This document shows positions 44,186 through 54,339 of a stretch of DNA of 64,000 bases, piece after piece. The translations under genes and the position numbers were made by a program. The first letter of the stretch is position 1; the number at the start of each line of letters is the position of its first letter. The stretch covers positions 62,001 through 126,000 of the forward strand of contig JABYQU010000020.1 in the NCBI GenBank assembly GCA_022264855.1, written 5' to 3'. The stretch comes from Lenzites betulinus (Eukaryota > Basidiomycota > Agaricomycetes > Polyporales > Polyporaceae). The notes beneath the pieces were generated by a model, which was not told where the DNA came from, ran no database searches, and was given only the letters and a program-made list of their open reading frames with translations.

Positions 44186-46129
44186 TTACTCGGCACCACC
44201 GGGTACTACAAATTCGCTCCACAGCGACAGCAGCTCGACCCCACGGCGCCATGTCTCTCGCCCGACTGCCTCTGCGTCCTTGGCCTTCATGCGCGGAAGA
44301 GCCTTGGAGGGTTTGAACCCATTCTCGACCCAGCGAAAGAGTCCGGCCGCGGAATATTGTGTGAATGAATACCTGTTCTCTGTCGGCGCGATGGGCGTGT
44401 TCGAGTGGGTTACGATTGCAGATGGAATGAGAACTGTTGAACCCGCTGGGAACTCAACTACCATCCTTAATTCCCAAAGGACGATGTGTCCTCCTGATAC
44501 TGGATTGAACTCTCCGACTGCTGTGATAGCACAAAGCCCAAACGCGAGGTTTTGGAAGTCGCGGTGGGGCTTTGACACGGTGCAAGGCCCCAGGTTGAAA
44601 GTCGCATTGGCGAAAACATTGTCGCGGAAATTCGGAACAAGTTCAGGGTCCTCTCGATAAAGTGCGTCCATCGTTGTGCGATAATACTCGTGCAGGCGCG
44701 GAGCGAACAATTGAAAGGCGCCTGCGCCATGCCGGTGTGTCAAAGGTAGGGATCTAGTGTAGCGTGCTACCTCACCCACTGTTGGCAAAGTTCGCCGCTC
44801 GCTGGACAGGGAGCAGAGAACACAGAGCTTTCATGACATTTGCATTGTTTTGAGAAGATTGGGCAACATTGGTAGGGTGCTTTTGACGGCGATGAAGCAT
44901 TCCTCAGCCTGGGATACCTTGTGCAGGTTGTGGGGTTTGGAGAAGCCTCTTACCGTTTGTCCTCCACCATAGGAGACTCCGGTACTTGCGCCAATGAAGT
45001 CCCCACGGCGATTTTTCGAGTCCTTGCGAGTAGGAAGATACGCCTCCCGAGCGTTCTCCAGAATTGCTTGAAGGTCCGAATTAACGTTGTCCCAGTTGGC
45101 GTCCCGCGGCTGTCCGACAAGCACCGCAATGACCCTTCCGTCCCGACTGAGAATAGGTCGGGGTGTCCTGAGGTAGAGGTGGATTGTTGGCGCGATGTCC
45201 AAATGCAAATGAGGTCACTCGGAACGGTGTAAGGACGTACCTGCCATCCCAAGAGATATATTCAAACCCCATATCCAGCAGCTCCTGAGGTGCGTAGCTT
45301 CCCCCGGGGTTCGTTTCAGGCTGAGTACCAGCGCGCCTGCCAAGGTAGGCGGTTTTGGACACCGGGACATCGTCCATATCCAGTGAGTAAGCTGTTGGAA
45401 TGGGATCGCTGCCCTCAGACGACGTTGCTGCCCTGTCGCGGGCAAGTGTCGCAGAGGCGTCCATCGGTCCGCCACTAGTTGTACTGAGGAAAATCGACTC
45501 GGCACGATGCTGCGCCGCACGACGCTTGACAATGCGTTTGGCTACGCCCGGTTGATCCCTGCTGCCGTCAGGTACGTCCCGCGCCTTACGCCGGCGAGCT
45601 TTCGAACGCTGGGACGAATGAAACTTCTCTTTGGACATCGCTTTGGTAGTCGCAGTGCGATCGGTCGTACGTGGCAATTCTTGCGAGACTCGAGGGGGCG
45701 CTGGCGCAGCTGTGGTGAACGAGACTGCATAACCCCCGACGTCGGCAGCTGGCACACACTCGTGCTGAGTGGCATGAGTTTGCGCGATGACGCTCGGACT
45801 GGAAGGAGTACTACAATTAGTTGGAGATTTTGAAAACACAGAAGAATGCCGGCTCACATCGATGGTTCTACATTGGGAAGACTGTTCACTAGCACCTCTG
45901 GGTTATCCTGTGTCTCGGGCCCAGCATGCTCCACTCTTTCCTCGGCTTCCCTCAGCAGTGCCTCAAAGTCAAAGTCGGCCGGGGCATGGATGGGGACGCC
46001 CACATCGGCCACCCAGGGCGAGAATGCAATGCCCGAACGCGTCTTCCGAGCCGATGTTAGAACTCGGCGTGTTGTAATCCGACAGTGATTTCATATGCGT
46101 ACCTTCCGAAATCCCGTGAAGTCCTCCAT
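44186..46129 (-). CDS. TET/JBP-like 2OG-Fe(II) dioxygenase, outer KDZ copy
   Basis: Paralogue of the inner-element gene, collinear with it. Exon 1 (46129-46103) reads MEDFTGFRK. Exon 2 from 46042 reads TRSGIAFSPWVADVGVPIHA. The middle exon has a basic stretch (KFHSSQRSKARRRKA) and ends EYISWDGR. Then come GRVIAVLVGQPRDANWDNV and GVSYGGGQT. The core has FAPRLHEYYRTTMDALY, FNLGP, HRD at about 44566, distal HSNT His at ~44407 and the Arg of ENRYSFTQY at ~44374, ending SEFVVPGGAE. The HxD...H...R set is complete, predicting an active methyl-pyrimidine oxidase. One exon border near 45850 is unresolved. The two TET-like copies are clearly diverged, so they were carried in with their own elements rather than duplicated here. 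Confidence 0.77.
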
Positions 46130-47853
46130 CGTGCCTGCAGAATGCACACGACGTTCAGCCTACGCATTTGAATGATGTGCATTCGCGCGGTGAGGGCTGA
46201 CACAACTTCCGAGTTCCAAGGTCGGATCCGCATTCGGTTGCGCGCCCACACCGCGCTGCTGCACCCCATGAAGACCTTTCACTCACCACAAGCTCCCCAG
46301 ACCGTCGTATGCGTCCCAGAGATGTGTGCAGAGATCGAGGTGGTGGGATGTAAGGGCGAGAGCGAGGACGAACGCAAGAAGGGACGCATGACGATGGTCG
46401 TGCGGCTGGCCCGCCGCAGCTTCAGCCCTGAGTCTTCCGCGCTCTGCACTTTCCAAAAATTGGACGGAGATCAAGGGAACAACCTATGGGCGCGCGGACC
46501 GAATGCAGCCCTATGCAGACATCATACTTCTCAAGTTCGCCGAGTTACGATCACAGTTCTCGTTGTGTGATCGTACGGCAGTGCATCTCGAGGATGCAAG
46601 CGGTGGCTTGTGACAGTCTGCGCTGCGCACATGTTTAAGTACTCATATAACATAGTTGCAGGCCGAGTTTACGCAAAGTCTCGCTAGTGTGTGCACTCCT
46701 ATGTTCGCACGAAGCGCGAAACTAAGCTACATTCTATGCAAAGCGGACACTTAGTAAATACAACACGGCACATGAAGAGCAGCTTGAGATGATGTCATTG
46801 ATCGGCCCTGGATTAATTAGAGTTGTAGATCTGGTTGAAGAGCTAGTATCGTGGGGAGTTACCATCGTTTCGGTTCAACGCTTTCGAGCTTTGAGTCTAT
46901 ATCGCTTGGAGGCAGTCAGGTACTCAAAACCCCCGCTCATCCTTACTGCGTCTACTTCGACTCGGGCGACAGGCATCAGTGTACACTTGCTAATTTACCG
47001 GAGTTTCTTCTCAGTTAAAAGGGAGAGTCAGGGATGGGTTTAGTGAACGAGGAGTAGTGTCCGGCGCATTAGATCCCGATCGCGATTGATCCGTCGGTGA
47101 TCAATCGATCACTCGCCATGCGAGGCCGTACGCCAACTCCCGTCTCCAAATGCAACGTTCAATCTCCTAACCTTGAACCTTTCCAAGTCTCCAGTAACTT
47201 CTCAATCCTGCCGAGTACTATGTACATCTTGAGACCAATGAAACACAGGACTTCGCTCTAGGTCTGCTCTTGAACGTTGGTATTCTATCTCATGGTATAC
47301 TAGGACTGCAGAAGACAACTTGTTCGGTAAGTAACAGTTAGATCCACGCGCATCGCGCACTTCTAACTGTACTTGCGTACGTAGTGGTCGCATGCCAGCA
47401 GAGGTGAGTAATGTAGTCCTTCAGGCACTGGCCGCCGCTACTGACTTCTAAGTTCTCATCCAGGGTTACCAAGTTCGCTACACGACCTGAGTGGTGCCTG
47501 CTTGACGAGCCAATGTCGACACTATGTACTATACATACCAATCAAACGGTCACGTACTCGACGAGCTCCTTAGTATCCGAGTGTCGGGCCAGGGTCTGTT
47601 CGTTGCAACATTCACCGGCGAGTCACCGGGCAATGCTTATAGAAATTGCCGGCCTACCACCTCTTCTGACTCCTGACTGCCAGTAAGGTCCGTATCAGTA
47701 ACCCCTCATGCGCGAGCCACATGTATCGCCTTCACGATTCCGATCTGATATCATGCACTCGGCAGCTGGTTATATACAAGACAAACATCACGCCCCGGTA
47801 TGACCGTATTGACTCTCCTACCCCCGCCCCTCATTCCAACGACATCTATCGCC
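46130..47853. other. Long non-coding interval of outer KDZ
   Basis: About 1.7 kb between the divergent TET-like gene and the acidic-repeat gene. It should hold both promoters. The part after 46600 is relatively AT-rich. A 132-codon ORF at 46172-46570 has no family features and is not called. Confidence 0.4.
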
Positions 47854-48805
47854 ATGGCCCTTGAACAACCGTCCACGGGCGACTTCCATAGTGACGCCAA
47901 TAATCCTCACGACGAGGAGGCCGATAGGCCCATGCCGCTTCCTGCATCGGTGGCCGGGGAAGTGCCGGTCGATAACGACGACGATGTCATCAACGAGGTT
48001 GATGTCGACTCCGAGGAGGAGGCTGATGTCGACTCCGAGGAGGAGGCTGATGTCGACTCCGAGGAGGAGGCTGATGAAGATGAAGAGGAAGCAGGGCTGG
48101 CCATCACCGACCCTCTCGTGCTCAATCGGCGTCTCCTCCACCGATCGCAAACCCGTGTGTACCTCAGCCATGAGATGTGGCATGAGGAGTCTGCCAGCAC
48201 ACCCCCCGGGAGGTACTTCGTCGCCGTCGTTGGGATCGATGACGAAGGGAACGGCATGAGCAGCCAGGTACGGTCAACGGTCATCCTGGCGCGCTATGCT
48301 ACGTACACACTTTGACCTATTTGTCCAGATCTTCTTCCCTCTCACGCTGGCCGCTGCCAGGAATGAGGGATTTGCGACGTGGAACATCGCCGTCGAGGGC
48401 GTTCGTCGCAAATTCCGAGGTCTCCTGAAGCGCTCTCATGCATACGCGATCAAGACCATTGCGTACATCTTTCTATGGTTCTCTTACGCCCGCGCTGACG
48501 ATACTCGTGATGTTCAAGCTCTCTGGGATCAGCTTCACCAACTAATTGCCTCTCTGGCCATGATGGGTATGCTTCAAAGGACTGAAGGCGAGCGCCTTAT
48601 CTACAACCTGCGCCAGTGGGCTCGTCATGAGATTGAGGTGTGAACTTGTTTATGACTAGCGCAGTACATACTAATCGACCATGCTTCACAGGATGCACTT
48701 CCTGCCTACCTCCGACACGCGACGACGGGAATCTGGGCAGTAGCTGGGGCTGATGGAGGGCCCGCAGAGACCCCCGAATTGTTCTGGTGGGATCGGCCGG
48801 TGTAA
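47854..48805 (+). CDS. Acidic-repeat cargo protein of outer KDZ
   Basis: Three exons: 47854-48267, 48329-48637 and 48692-48805 (837 nt, 278 aa, in frame). The ATG at 47854 (MALEQPSTGDFHSD) is preferred; an earlier in-frame ATG at 47800 is possible. Residues ~48-75 are three exact copies of the 8-aa unit DVDSEEEA. The rest is globular: LVLNRRLLHRSQTRVYLSHE, GRYFVAVVGIDDEG, then helical RNEGFATWNIAVEGVRRKFR, AYAIKTIAYIFLWFSYARAD and ERLIYNLRQWARHEIE, ending ELFWWDRPV. No domain is recognised. Consistent splice phases and the position between TET-like and HMG genes support a genuine element gene. Confidence 0.6.
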
Positions 48806-49803
48806 CTACCATTCGTCATACGCGTCACGTCGCCCAAAACCATTCGCACCGCCCACTCCACTCACAAACCTCCGATGCCACATGGGCTGTGAATCCTCGT
48901 CAATCTGGCGCCATATCGCGTTTCTGCGGCCCTGTATTGGTGGCTCAAATGGTTGACCCTATCTGAAATATTCGAATGCATACGCCTCAGCCTGCCGCGT
49001 CCGTTGGCCGGGTGCGATCATCTGAGACTCAGCAATGTCCATCGATGGTTTAGCAAAACGATAATCAGACAGTGGCGCTCGAAGGCCGATGGCTACCAAT
49101 GGGACGTTTAACCTCAAACATGAGCCGATGCTGCACCACCAAATCATGGATGATCTTTAAGGACAGTGACCCAGGTGCACAGTTGCTATCACGATATCAG
49201 AATGGTTAGCGTAGTCTGACATGAAGCCAAGGAATATATTCACATCCGGAGACACTGTCGCGGCGGGACCGTGGCGCATGCGAACGGCCCCTGGGAGGGT
49301 ACAGATCAAATCGGCCACAGGCAATGCACTACACTTGGGTTTGAGGGTCCCCAAACTGTCACCGGTGCGTCGTTTCCATCATGTGCCTGTTCCGCTATAT
49401 TGTCAATGGAAAAATTGACTGGCCTTTTGGTATGCGATAGTTTTCACAGTGGATGGTTCTTCATAGAATCTCACTCAGCCGAACGCAAGATACGAGGGTC
49501 TCCATCGGATGCACGGCCCTAGCTCGTATCATCGGAGTGCCTGTTTGGATAGCGTCGATTTGCAGATATTGACTCGCAAATCTTGTGTTTAGCTTCAGCA
49601 TGGCCGTCGGAGCAGATCGTTTTCCGGAATCTGACCAAGCCCATCTAACCCAGGCAAGACTCTTCCATTTTCCAGACCCTTCCAGTGAACTAACGCACCA
49701 TACCAGGGGCGTTGCTCTCGAGACCGCCACTCTCCCACTTCGTGCTGCATACCGCTGGGCACCCTACGCAACTCCCCCACCTCCCTTTCGTTAGGCTACC
49801 GCT
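48806..49803. other. Spacer between two plus-strand cargo genes
   Basis: About 1 kb with no supported gene; it should contain the HMG-gene promoter. Nothing else is recognised. Confidence 0.4.
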
Positions 49804-52800
49804 ATGTCCACCCACGTCTCTCAAAACCCGTACTCTGGCAAGCACGGCAAAGCCCGTGTGAGCTCTGCGTCAGTGCAGGAGGACGGAGGCGCGGCCTCAA
49901 GTTCTTCTGCCTCGTCGGAATGTGTCAGGGCGCCGGCACGCAAGCATAAGCGCCCTGCAAAGAAGCCCATCCATGTCGAAAACACATCCGACGAGGACAA
50001 CAAACAACATCCAATCCCACGAAAGAGCCCACGGGCGGCTCACGGGGAGCGCGACAACTCGCGATCTGCCACGGATACCCATGCAGACGATCGGAGCGAT
50101 CCTGCGCCGGCACGAGCGCGGCGACGGCGTTTCGATTGGTCTCGCGGTGAGGGCTTGAAGGCTCGTGGCTATCTACAGTCACGTTTTGACGAGTGGGCGA
50201 ACTGTGCTGACCAGCGCACTCGCAACGCAATCACGGAGGAGGCTGAGGAGTATGTGGTGATGCACTACGTCTTCCGCCGCCATAATTCCGGCGACGTGCG
50301 GAAGGTAAGTCCTTCATAATGTCCTGTGCCGCATTTGTGTGTCTAATTCGTGCCTCTAGGCCGTCCGTATATGGTTCAAGAACGCCCAGGGTCGCGAGCG
50401 AAACCTCTCCGCCGCGGCCTCACGCCCCATGCAACCCGCCGACGTTCACGCCGACGTGCCTGATCATGTCGCCCTCAAGGTGGCTCAGGAACTGAACAAG
50501 GTCATCAAGGGGAGGGCGACCAGTGGCTCTGCATTATGGGCCAAGGAACACGAGGCTACCGTGCGACAGCGCATGCAGGGAACCGGGATCGGCGAGCGTC
50601 AGCGCGCCGTGAAGGAGTGCTTCAGTGCCCTGCCGGACGAGGAACAAGAGGCCTGGCGTGCTCGCGCGAAGCATGCAGCCGCCGCTTCTGCTACTAAACC
50701 CAATGCTTGTTTCGAGTACGTTGGTCTACAGAGGTTTTTTTTTTGCGTGATCGAAACTAACTCTGCACCCTCCTTGCCAAATAGGAATCAGCGATTGTTC
50801 ACCCAATTGCTTGCACGGGTGCTGGACCAATTCCCAGGATTTGGACCACAGAACTTTGGCTCCATCGTCATGTACGTGCGTATTGGTATGCGAAACGAGG
50901 ATGGGGTTGTCCTCCGAGAAGAGTAAGGGCCAGCGGTTCAAAGCTTTCGATTTATTATTTACGCGGTATACAGGTTGACTGTTGGGGTGCCCACAGACGT
51001 CGATAGCCGATCCTATGGTACATTTGAAGGCGGCGCCGCGCTCCAAGAGCAAGATCGATGGGAGCGATTTTTAGGCATAGCCCTGCGTGAGTACCCACAT
51101 CGTCGGGCTTCCAGTAAAACATATTAAATGCCTCTCAGCTCCGAACCCCATTCGTGGTGATGGGAGATTGATTGTTACGCCGGAGGGGGGTGTCCAACTC
51201 CCTCAAGTCACCAATTCATGGACGCGGGACGACATTGTGGTAATCCTTGACTCTTTTTTCCGGTTGTCTTGGGGTATGTTCGCGATCACCTATAGTGTCA
51301 TTTATAGTCTGACTATGAACACAGCCCAGGACAGAGCCGACGATGGCAATCTCCAGTGGCCCACGGTGGTTGCAAGACCCGAAAAGTTTTTGAATGAGCC
51401 GTGGCTCGACGTTGGCATCCCAGAGCCTTCGGCTCTGAGCCTAGTCGATGCCATATTGTTGTATCGCCGACTCCTCGAGGCCCAGTCCTCCAACACCCCA
51501 TTCCGGTTTCGACCACTCGACACACTTACAGCACGTGAGCTGCCAACTGGTGAAGGCCCTAGCAAACTGCCTCGAGCACCGTCGCAGGAAATGGGTGATT
51601 ACCTCCAACGTGCGCATCACAGCGTTTCCGCCCCCCACACCCCGACCGTAGCAACGCGCCTGAAAAAGGTGTTTCCAACCCCTGCGCGCCCTTCACCTTC
51701 TTCTGTGCGGCAGAGTGCAACTCGTGCTACGACTGGAGGCAGCTTGCTTAGCACGGTTCTTGAGCCTCAGCTCTTGGCAGTGCAGGATCACATCAGCAAC
51801 GGACTCGTGGATGTCGACACTCCCACACGTCCGTCCACCACGGCACGCCCTCAACACAAGGGTAGCGATCAGGATGACAGTGGTGATGAGGTCAGTGAGC
51901 ATGATGCAGGAACCGCTGGCAAGTGCGCAAGCAGGGGGCCGAGCAGCCGCCAGATCCCACTTTTGTGAGTATGCACATGAATGTCGTTAGAGCCATGTTA
52001 CTGAGCTGTGGCACTTTCACAGCATGAACGACGAGAGCGACGACGAGCCCGGGCCGTCGGTGAAGCGGACGCGCGCGCGGTCGTCGCGCGGGAAGGACGT
52101 CGAGGGGTGCGTACTCGCCCACACATGCATAGCCTCCTGCTGACCTCTCCTCCCTCTCACAGCGCGGACGACGAGGGCAACGCCGGGGGCAACGACGAGG
52201 GCGCTGACCGGGGCGCCGACGAGCCCGGGCCGTCGGTGAAGCGGACGCGCGCGCGGTCGTCGCGCGGGAAGGACGTCGAGGGGTGCGTACTCGCCCACAC
52301 ATGCATAGCCTCCTGCTGACCTCTCCTCCCTCTCACAGCGCGGACGACGAGGGCGACGACGAGGGCAACGCCGGGGGCAACGACGAGGGCGCTGACCGGG
52401 GCGCCGACAAGCCCGGGCCGTCGGTCAAGCGGACGCGTGCGCGGTCGTCGCGCGGGAAGGACGTCGAGGGGTGCGTACTCGCTCACACACCCATAGCCTC
52501 CCGCTGACCTCTCCTCCCTCTCACAGCGCGGACGACGAGGGCGCCGACGAGCCCGGGCCGTCGGTCAAGCGGACGCGTGCGCGGTCGTCGCGCGGGAAGG
52601 ACGTCGAGGGGTGCGTACTCGCTCACACACCCATAGCCTCCCGCTGACCTCTCCTCCCTCTCACAGCGCGGACGACGAGGGCGACGACGAGCCCGGGCCC
52701 TCGGTCAAGCGGGCGCGCACACGGTCGACGCAAGCCAACCAGGACGAGTGAGTCCGCAGGCTAGTCAAATACGCATGTTCACTGAACCTTATGATCACAC

Positions 52801-52888
52801 TTAGTGGCATGAACGTTAGTGTGTCAAGGGCTACAACACGCTCCAAGCACTCGTCAGTGCCTGCCCGGTTGAGCAAACGGCGGCGTTA
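49804..52888 (+). CDS. HMG-like DNA-binding cargo protein with repeated C-terminal exons
   Basis: Multi-exon plus-strand gene from ATG at 49804. Exon 1 is Ser/Lys/Arg-rich with nuclear-localisation-like stretches, then RRRRFDWSRGEGLKARGYLQ. Exon 2 opens AVRIWFKNAQGRERN. It then has the divergent HMG-like segment: GSALWAKEHEATVRQRMQ...RAVKECFSALPDEEQEAWRA (about 50519-50680). Later exons read LFTQLLARVLDQFPGFG, IVMYVRIGMRNEDG, LTVGVPTDVDSRSYGTF and WTRDDIVVILDSFFRLSW, then a Pro/Ser-rich part. The 3' end is five repeated exons with EPGPSVKRTRARSSRGKDVE (see 52023-52747), ending RLSKRRR at 52888. Divergent HMG proteins are documented KDZ cargo. The protein probably binds DNA, with the basic repeats adding charge. 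Middle exon borders are approximate. Confidence 0.68.
52023..52747 (+). repeat. Tandem array of exon-plus-intron units
   Basis: Five exons, 52023-52106, 52163-52282, 52339-52470, 52527-52610 and 52667-52747, of 84, 120, 132, 84 and 81 nt (all multiples of three). Four nearly identical 56-nt introns (GTGCGTACTC...CTCTCACAG) separate them. Each exon encodes DDE.-acidic residues, then PGPSVKR(T/A)R(A/T)RS and basic residues. The intron is part of the repeated unit. Confidence 0.88.
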
Positions 52889-53387
52889 GCGGTAAAGTGA
52901 GAGCGTAACATGTTGTATGACCACGCTGTACAGACCCGGACAATGTTGCTTGACATCCTGCTGCTCATGGAACCTGACAGTCACTGCTTAGTGGTGCGAT
53001 GATCTCCTAGGATTATCTTCGGATTATTGAGAACATAATCCTGGGGCGAACAGTGTAACATCTTAGGAAGATGAGCATAGGGACTAAGTGCTGCCCTGAT
53101 AATCTTGAGATTATTGTCTGGTACTAATCCCGTACTAATCTCGTACTAATCCCGTACTAATCCCAACGATAAGCCAACGATAAGCCAACGATAAGCCATT
53201 CACCTCATAGGTTAGTTGTGAAGAGGATGATCATCTCCTAGATAAACGTGCGATTAAGACTGGACAGTTGATACTCTAATGTGTAGGATAATCTTGGATT
53301 AGTATAGTTGATACTCTAATGTGTAGGATAATCTTGGATTAGTATTAGCAAATGTAGACTTGATTAACAAACTAAGAAAGGGTTGTG
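52889..53387. repeat. Right terminus and subterminal repeats of outer KDZ
   Basis: A non-coding, repeat-rich end. It has four GTACTAATCYC units (~53121-53163), three AACGATAAGCC units (~53164-53198), a ~46-bp direct duplication with GTTGATACTCTAATGTGTAG (~53265 and ~53305), and GATAATC-type words. It ends in the terminal inverted repeat CAAACTAAGAAAGGGTTGTG. Confidence 0.78.
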
Positions 53388-53394
53388 TTCCCTC
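53388..53394 (+). repeat. Target-site duplication TTCCCTC (right)
   Basis: Second copy of the 7-bp duplication flanking the outer KDZ; see 21773-21779. Confidence 0.9.
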
Positions 53395-53883
53395 TCTCTC
53401 GGTGGCGATCGCGCTGCTTACCTCCTTGGCTACTCAGACTCGGACTGGGCCGGTTGCGTTGATACTCGTCGGTCTACTGCAGGCTATTGTTTCTCGCTTG
53501 GCTCTGGCATGATATCTTGGTGCTCGCGCAAACAACCCTCCCCCGCCGACTCGTCTACGGAAGCCGAATACATCGCTGCCGCCGAAGCTGCGAAGGAATG
53601 CGTCTGGCTCCGCCGTGTTTTAACCGCTATCGGCTATGCCCCCTCCGCCGCGTCTCCTTTACTTGTCGACAACCGGAGCGCGATCACGCTTTCCGGTGAT
53701 CCGTCGTTTCACGCCCGCACCAAGCACATCGAGATTAAATACCACATCCTGCGCCACTATACCAATACCGACCAGATCTGCGTTCTCTGGGTCCCCACCT
53801 CGGACAACATCTCCGATATCTTCACCAAGGCCCTCGCCGGCCCCCAATTCTCCGTCCTCCGTCGTTATCTCGGCCTCTCGTGA
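53395..53883 (+). pseudogene. Copia pol, RNase H C-terminal part
   Basis: The remainder of the copia polyprotein, cut off by the outer KDZ. It reads [20 protein letters not shown] (first catalytic Asp), [40 protein letters not shown] (Glu), [20 protein letters not shown] (Asp) and [15 protein letters not shown], and ends [20 protein letters not shown] with a stop at 53881-53883. It fits the copia family exactly at both ends and shows no stop or frameshift. The only damage to this polyprotein visible in the window is the KDZ insertion. Confidence 0.93.
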
Positions 53884-54081
53884 TTCCATGCGAGGAGGAG
53901 TTTCTTTGTCTCGTTCTTTGTCTCGTTCTTTGTTTGTCGTGTTCTTTGTTCGTTTTTCGGTCTCGTTATCATCCGCGTTCCCATCATCCCTTCATTCACT
54001 CCCACTACACATTCCATTATTCATTTTCTCGTTCGTTCATACCCCTCTACACAGTTCCGCCGTGCTCGCGTCGAGGAGGAG

Positions 54082-54339
54082 TGTTAGTGTACGCTGTGCG
54101 GCACGGCTCCGGGGTCCCTCACGTGGGCTAAGCGCCCGTATATATACTACCCAACTTAGTTTAGATCGTACCTCAGTTGGTTCCGCAATACCGCTGAGGT
54201 ATGCCCCCCCCGTTCCTTCATCTCTCACCATAGAAACATCCTAACATGTACTCTTAGTCTAGGCTGACAGAGTACAGGTGAAATACAGTTGGTTCCGCAA
54301 TACCGCTGAGTCTAGGCTGACAGAGTACAGCATTTAACA
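54082..54339 (+). repeat. Copia 3' LTR (258 bp)
   Basis: Starts TGTTAGTGTACGC right after the purine tract GAGGAGGAG and ends CATTTAACA, giving TGTTA/TAACA inverted ends. Its last 172 bp are identical to 17264-17435. Confidence 0.92.

Larger units (their letters stand above)
21780..53387. mobile_element. Outer KDZ DNA transposon (31.6 kb, carries a nested KDZ)
   Basis: Inserted in copia pol with a 7-bp target duplication. The ends are CAGGGACCGCTCTTAGTTTG at the left and, as reverse complement, CACAACCCTTTCTTAGTTTG at the right. They align without gaps and continue TTRATCAAGT. Its minus-strand transposase (N-part 39702-41351, C-part 23198-25327) is split by the inner KDZ. Cargo: an orphan gene (41924-43290), a TET/JBP-like dioxygenase (44186-46129), an acidic-repeat protein (47854-48805) and an HMG-like gene (49804-52888). 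Without the inner element it is about 17.2 kb. It could move only with transposase supplied from elsewhere. Confidence 0.9.
17264..54339 (+). mobile_element. Ty1/copia retrotransposon split by a 31.6-kb insertion
   Basis: The left remnant of the 5' LTR, the primer-binding site and most of pol lie at 17264-21779. The last part of RNase H, the 3' untranslated region and the full 3' LTR lie at 53388-54339. The two LTR copies are identical over the 172 bp that can be compared, so the copia copy was young when hit. One copy of TTCCCTC restored at the junction gives an uninterrupted pol frame. Confidence 0.92.

Noticed and set aside
46172..46570. 132-codon plus-strand ORF upstream of the outer TET-like gene
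   Set aside because: No recognisable domain, overlaps the divergent promoter region, and no splice support.
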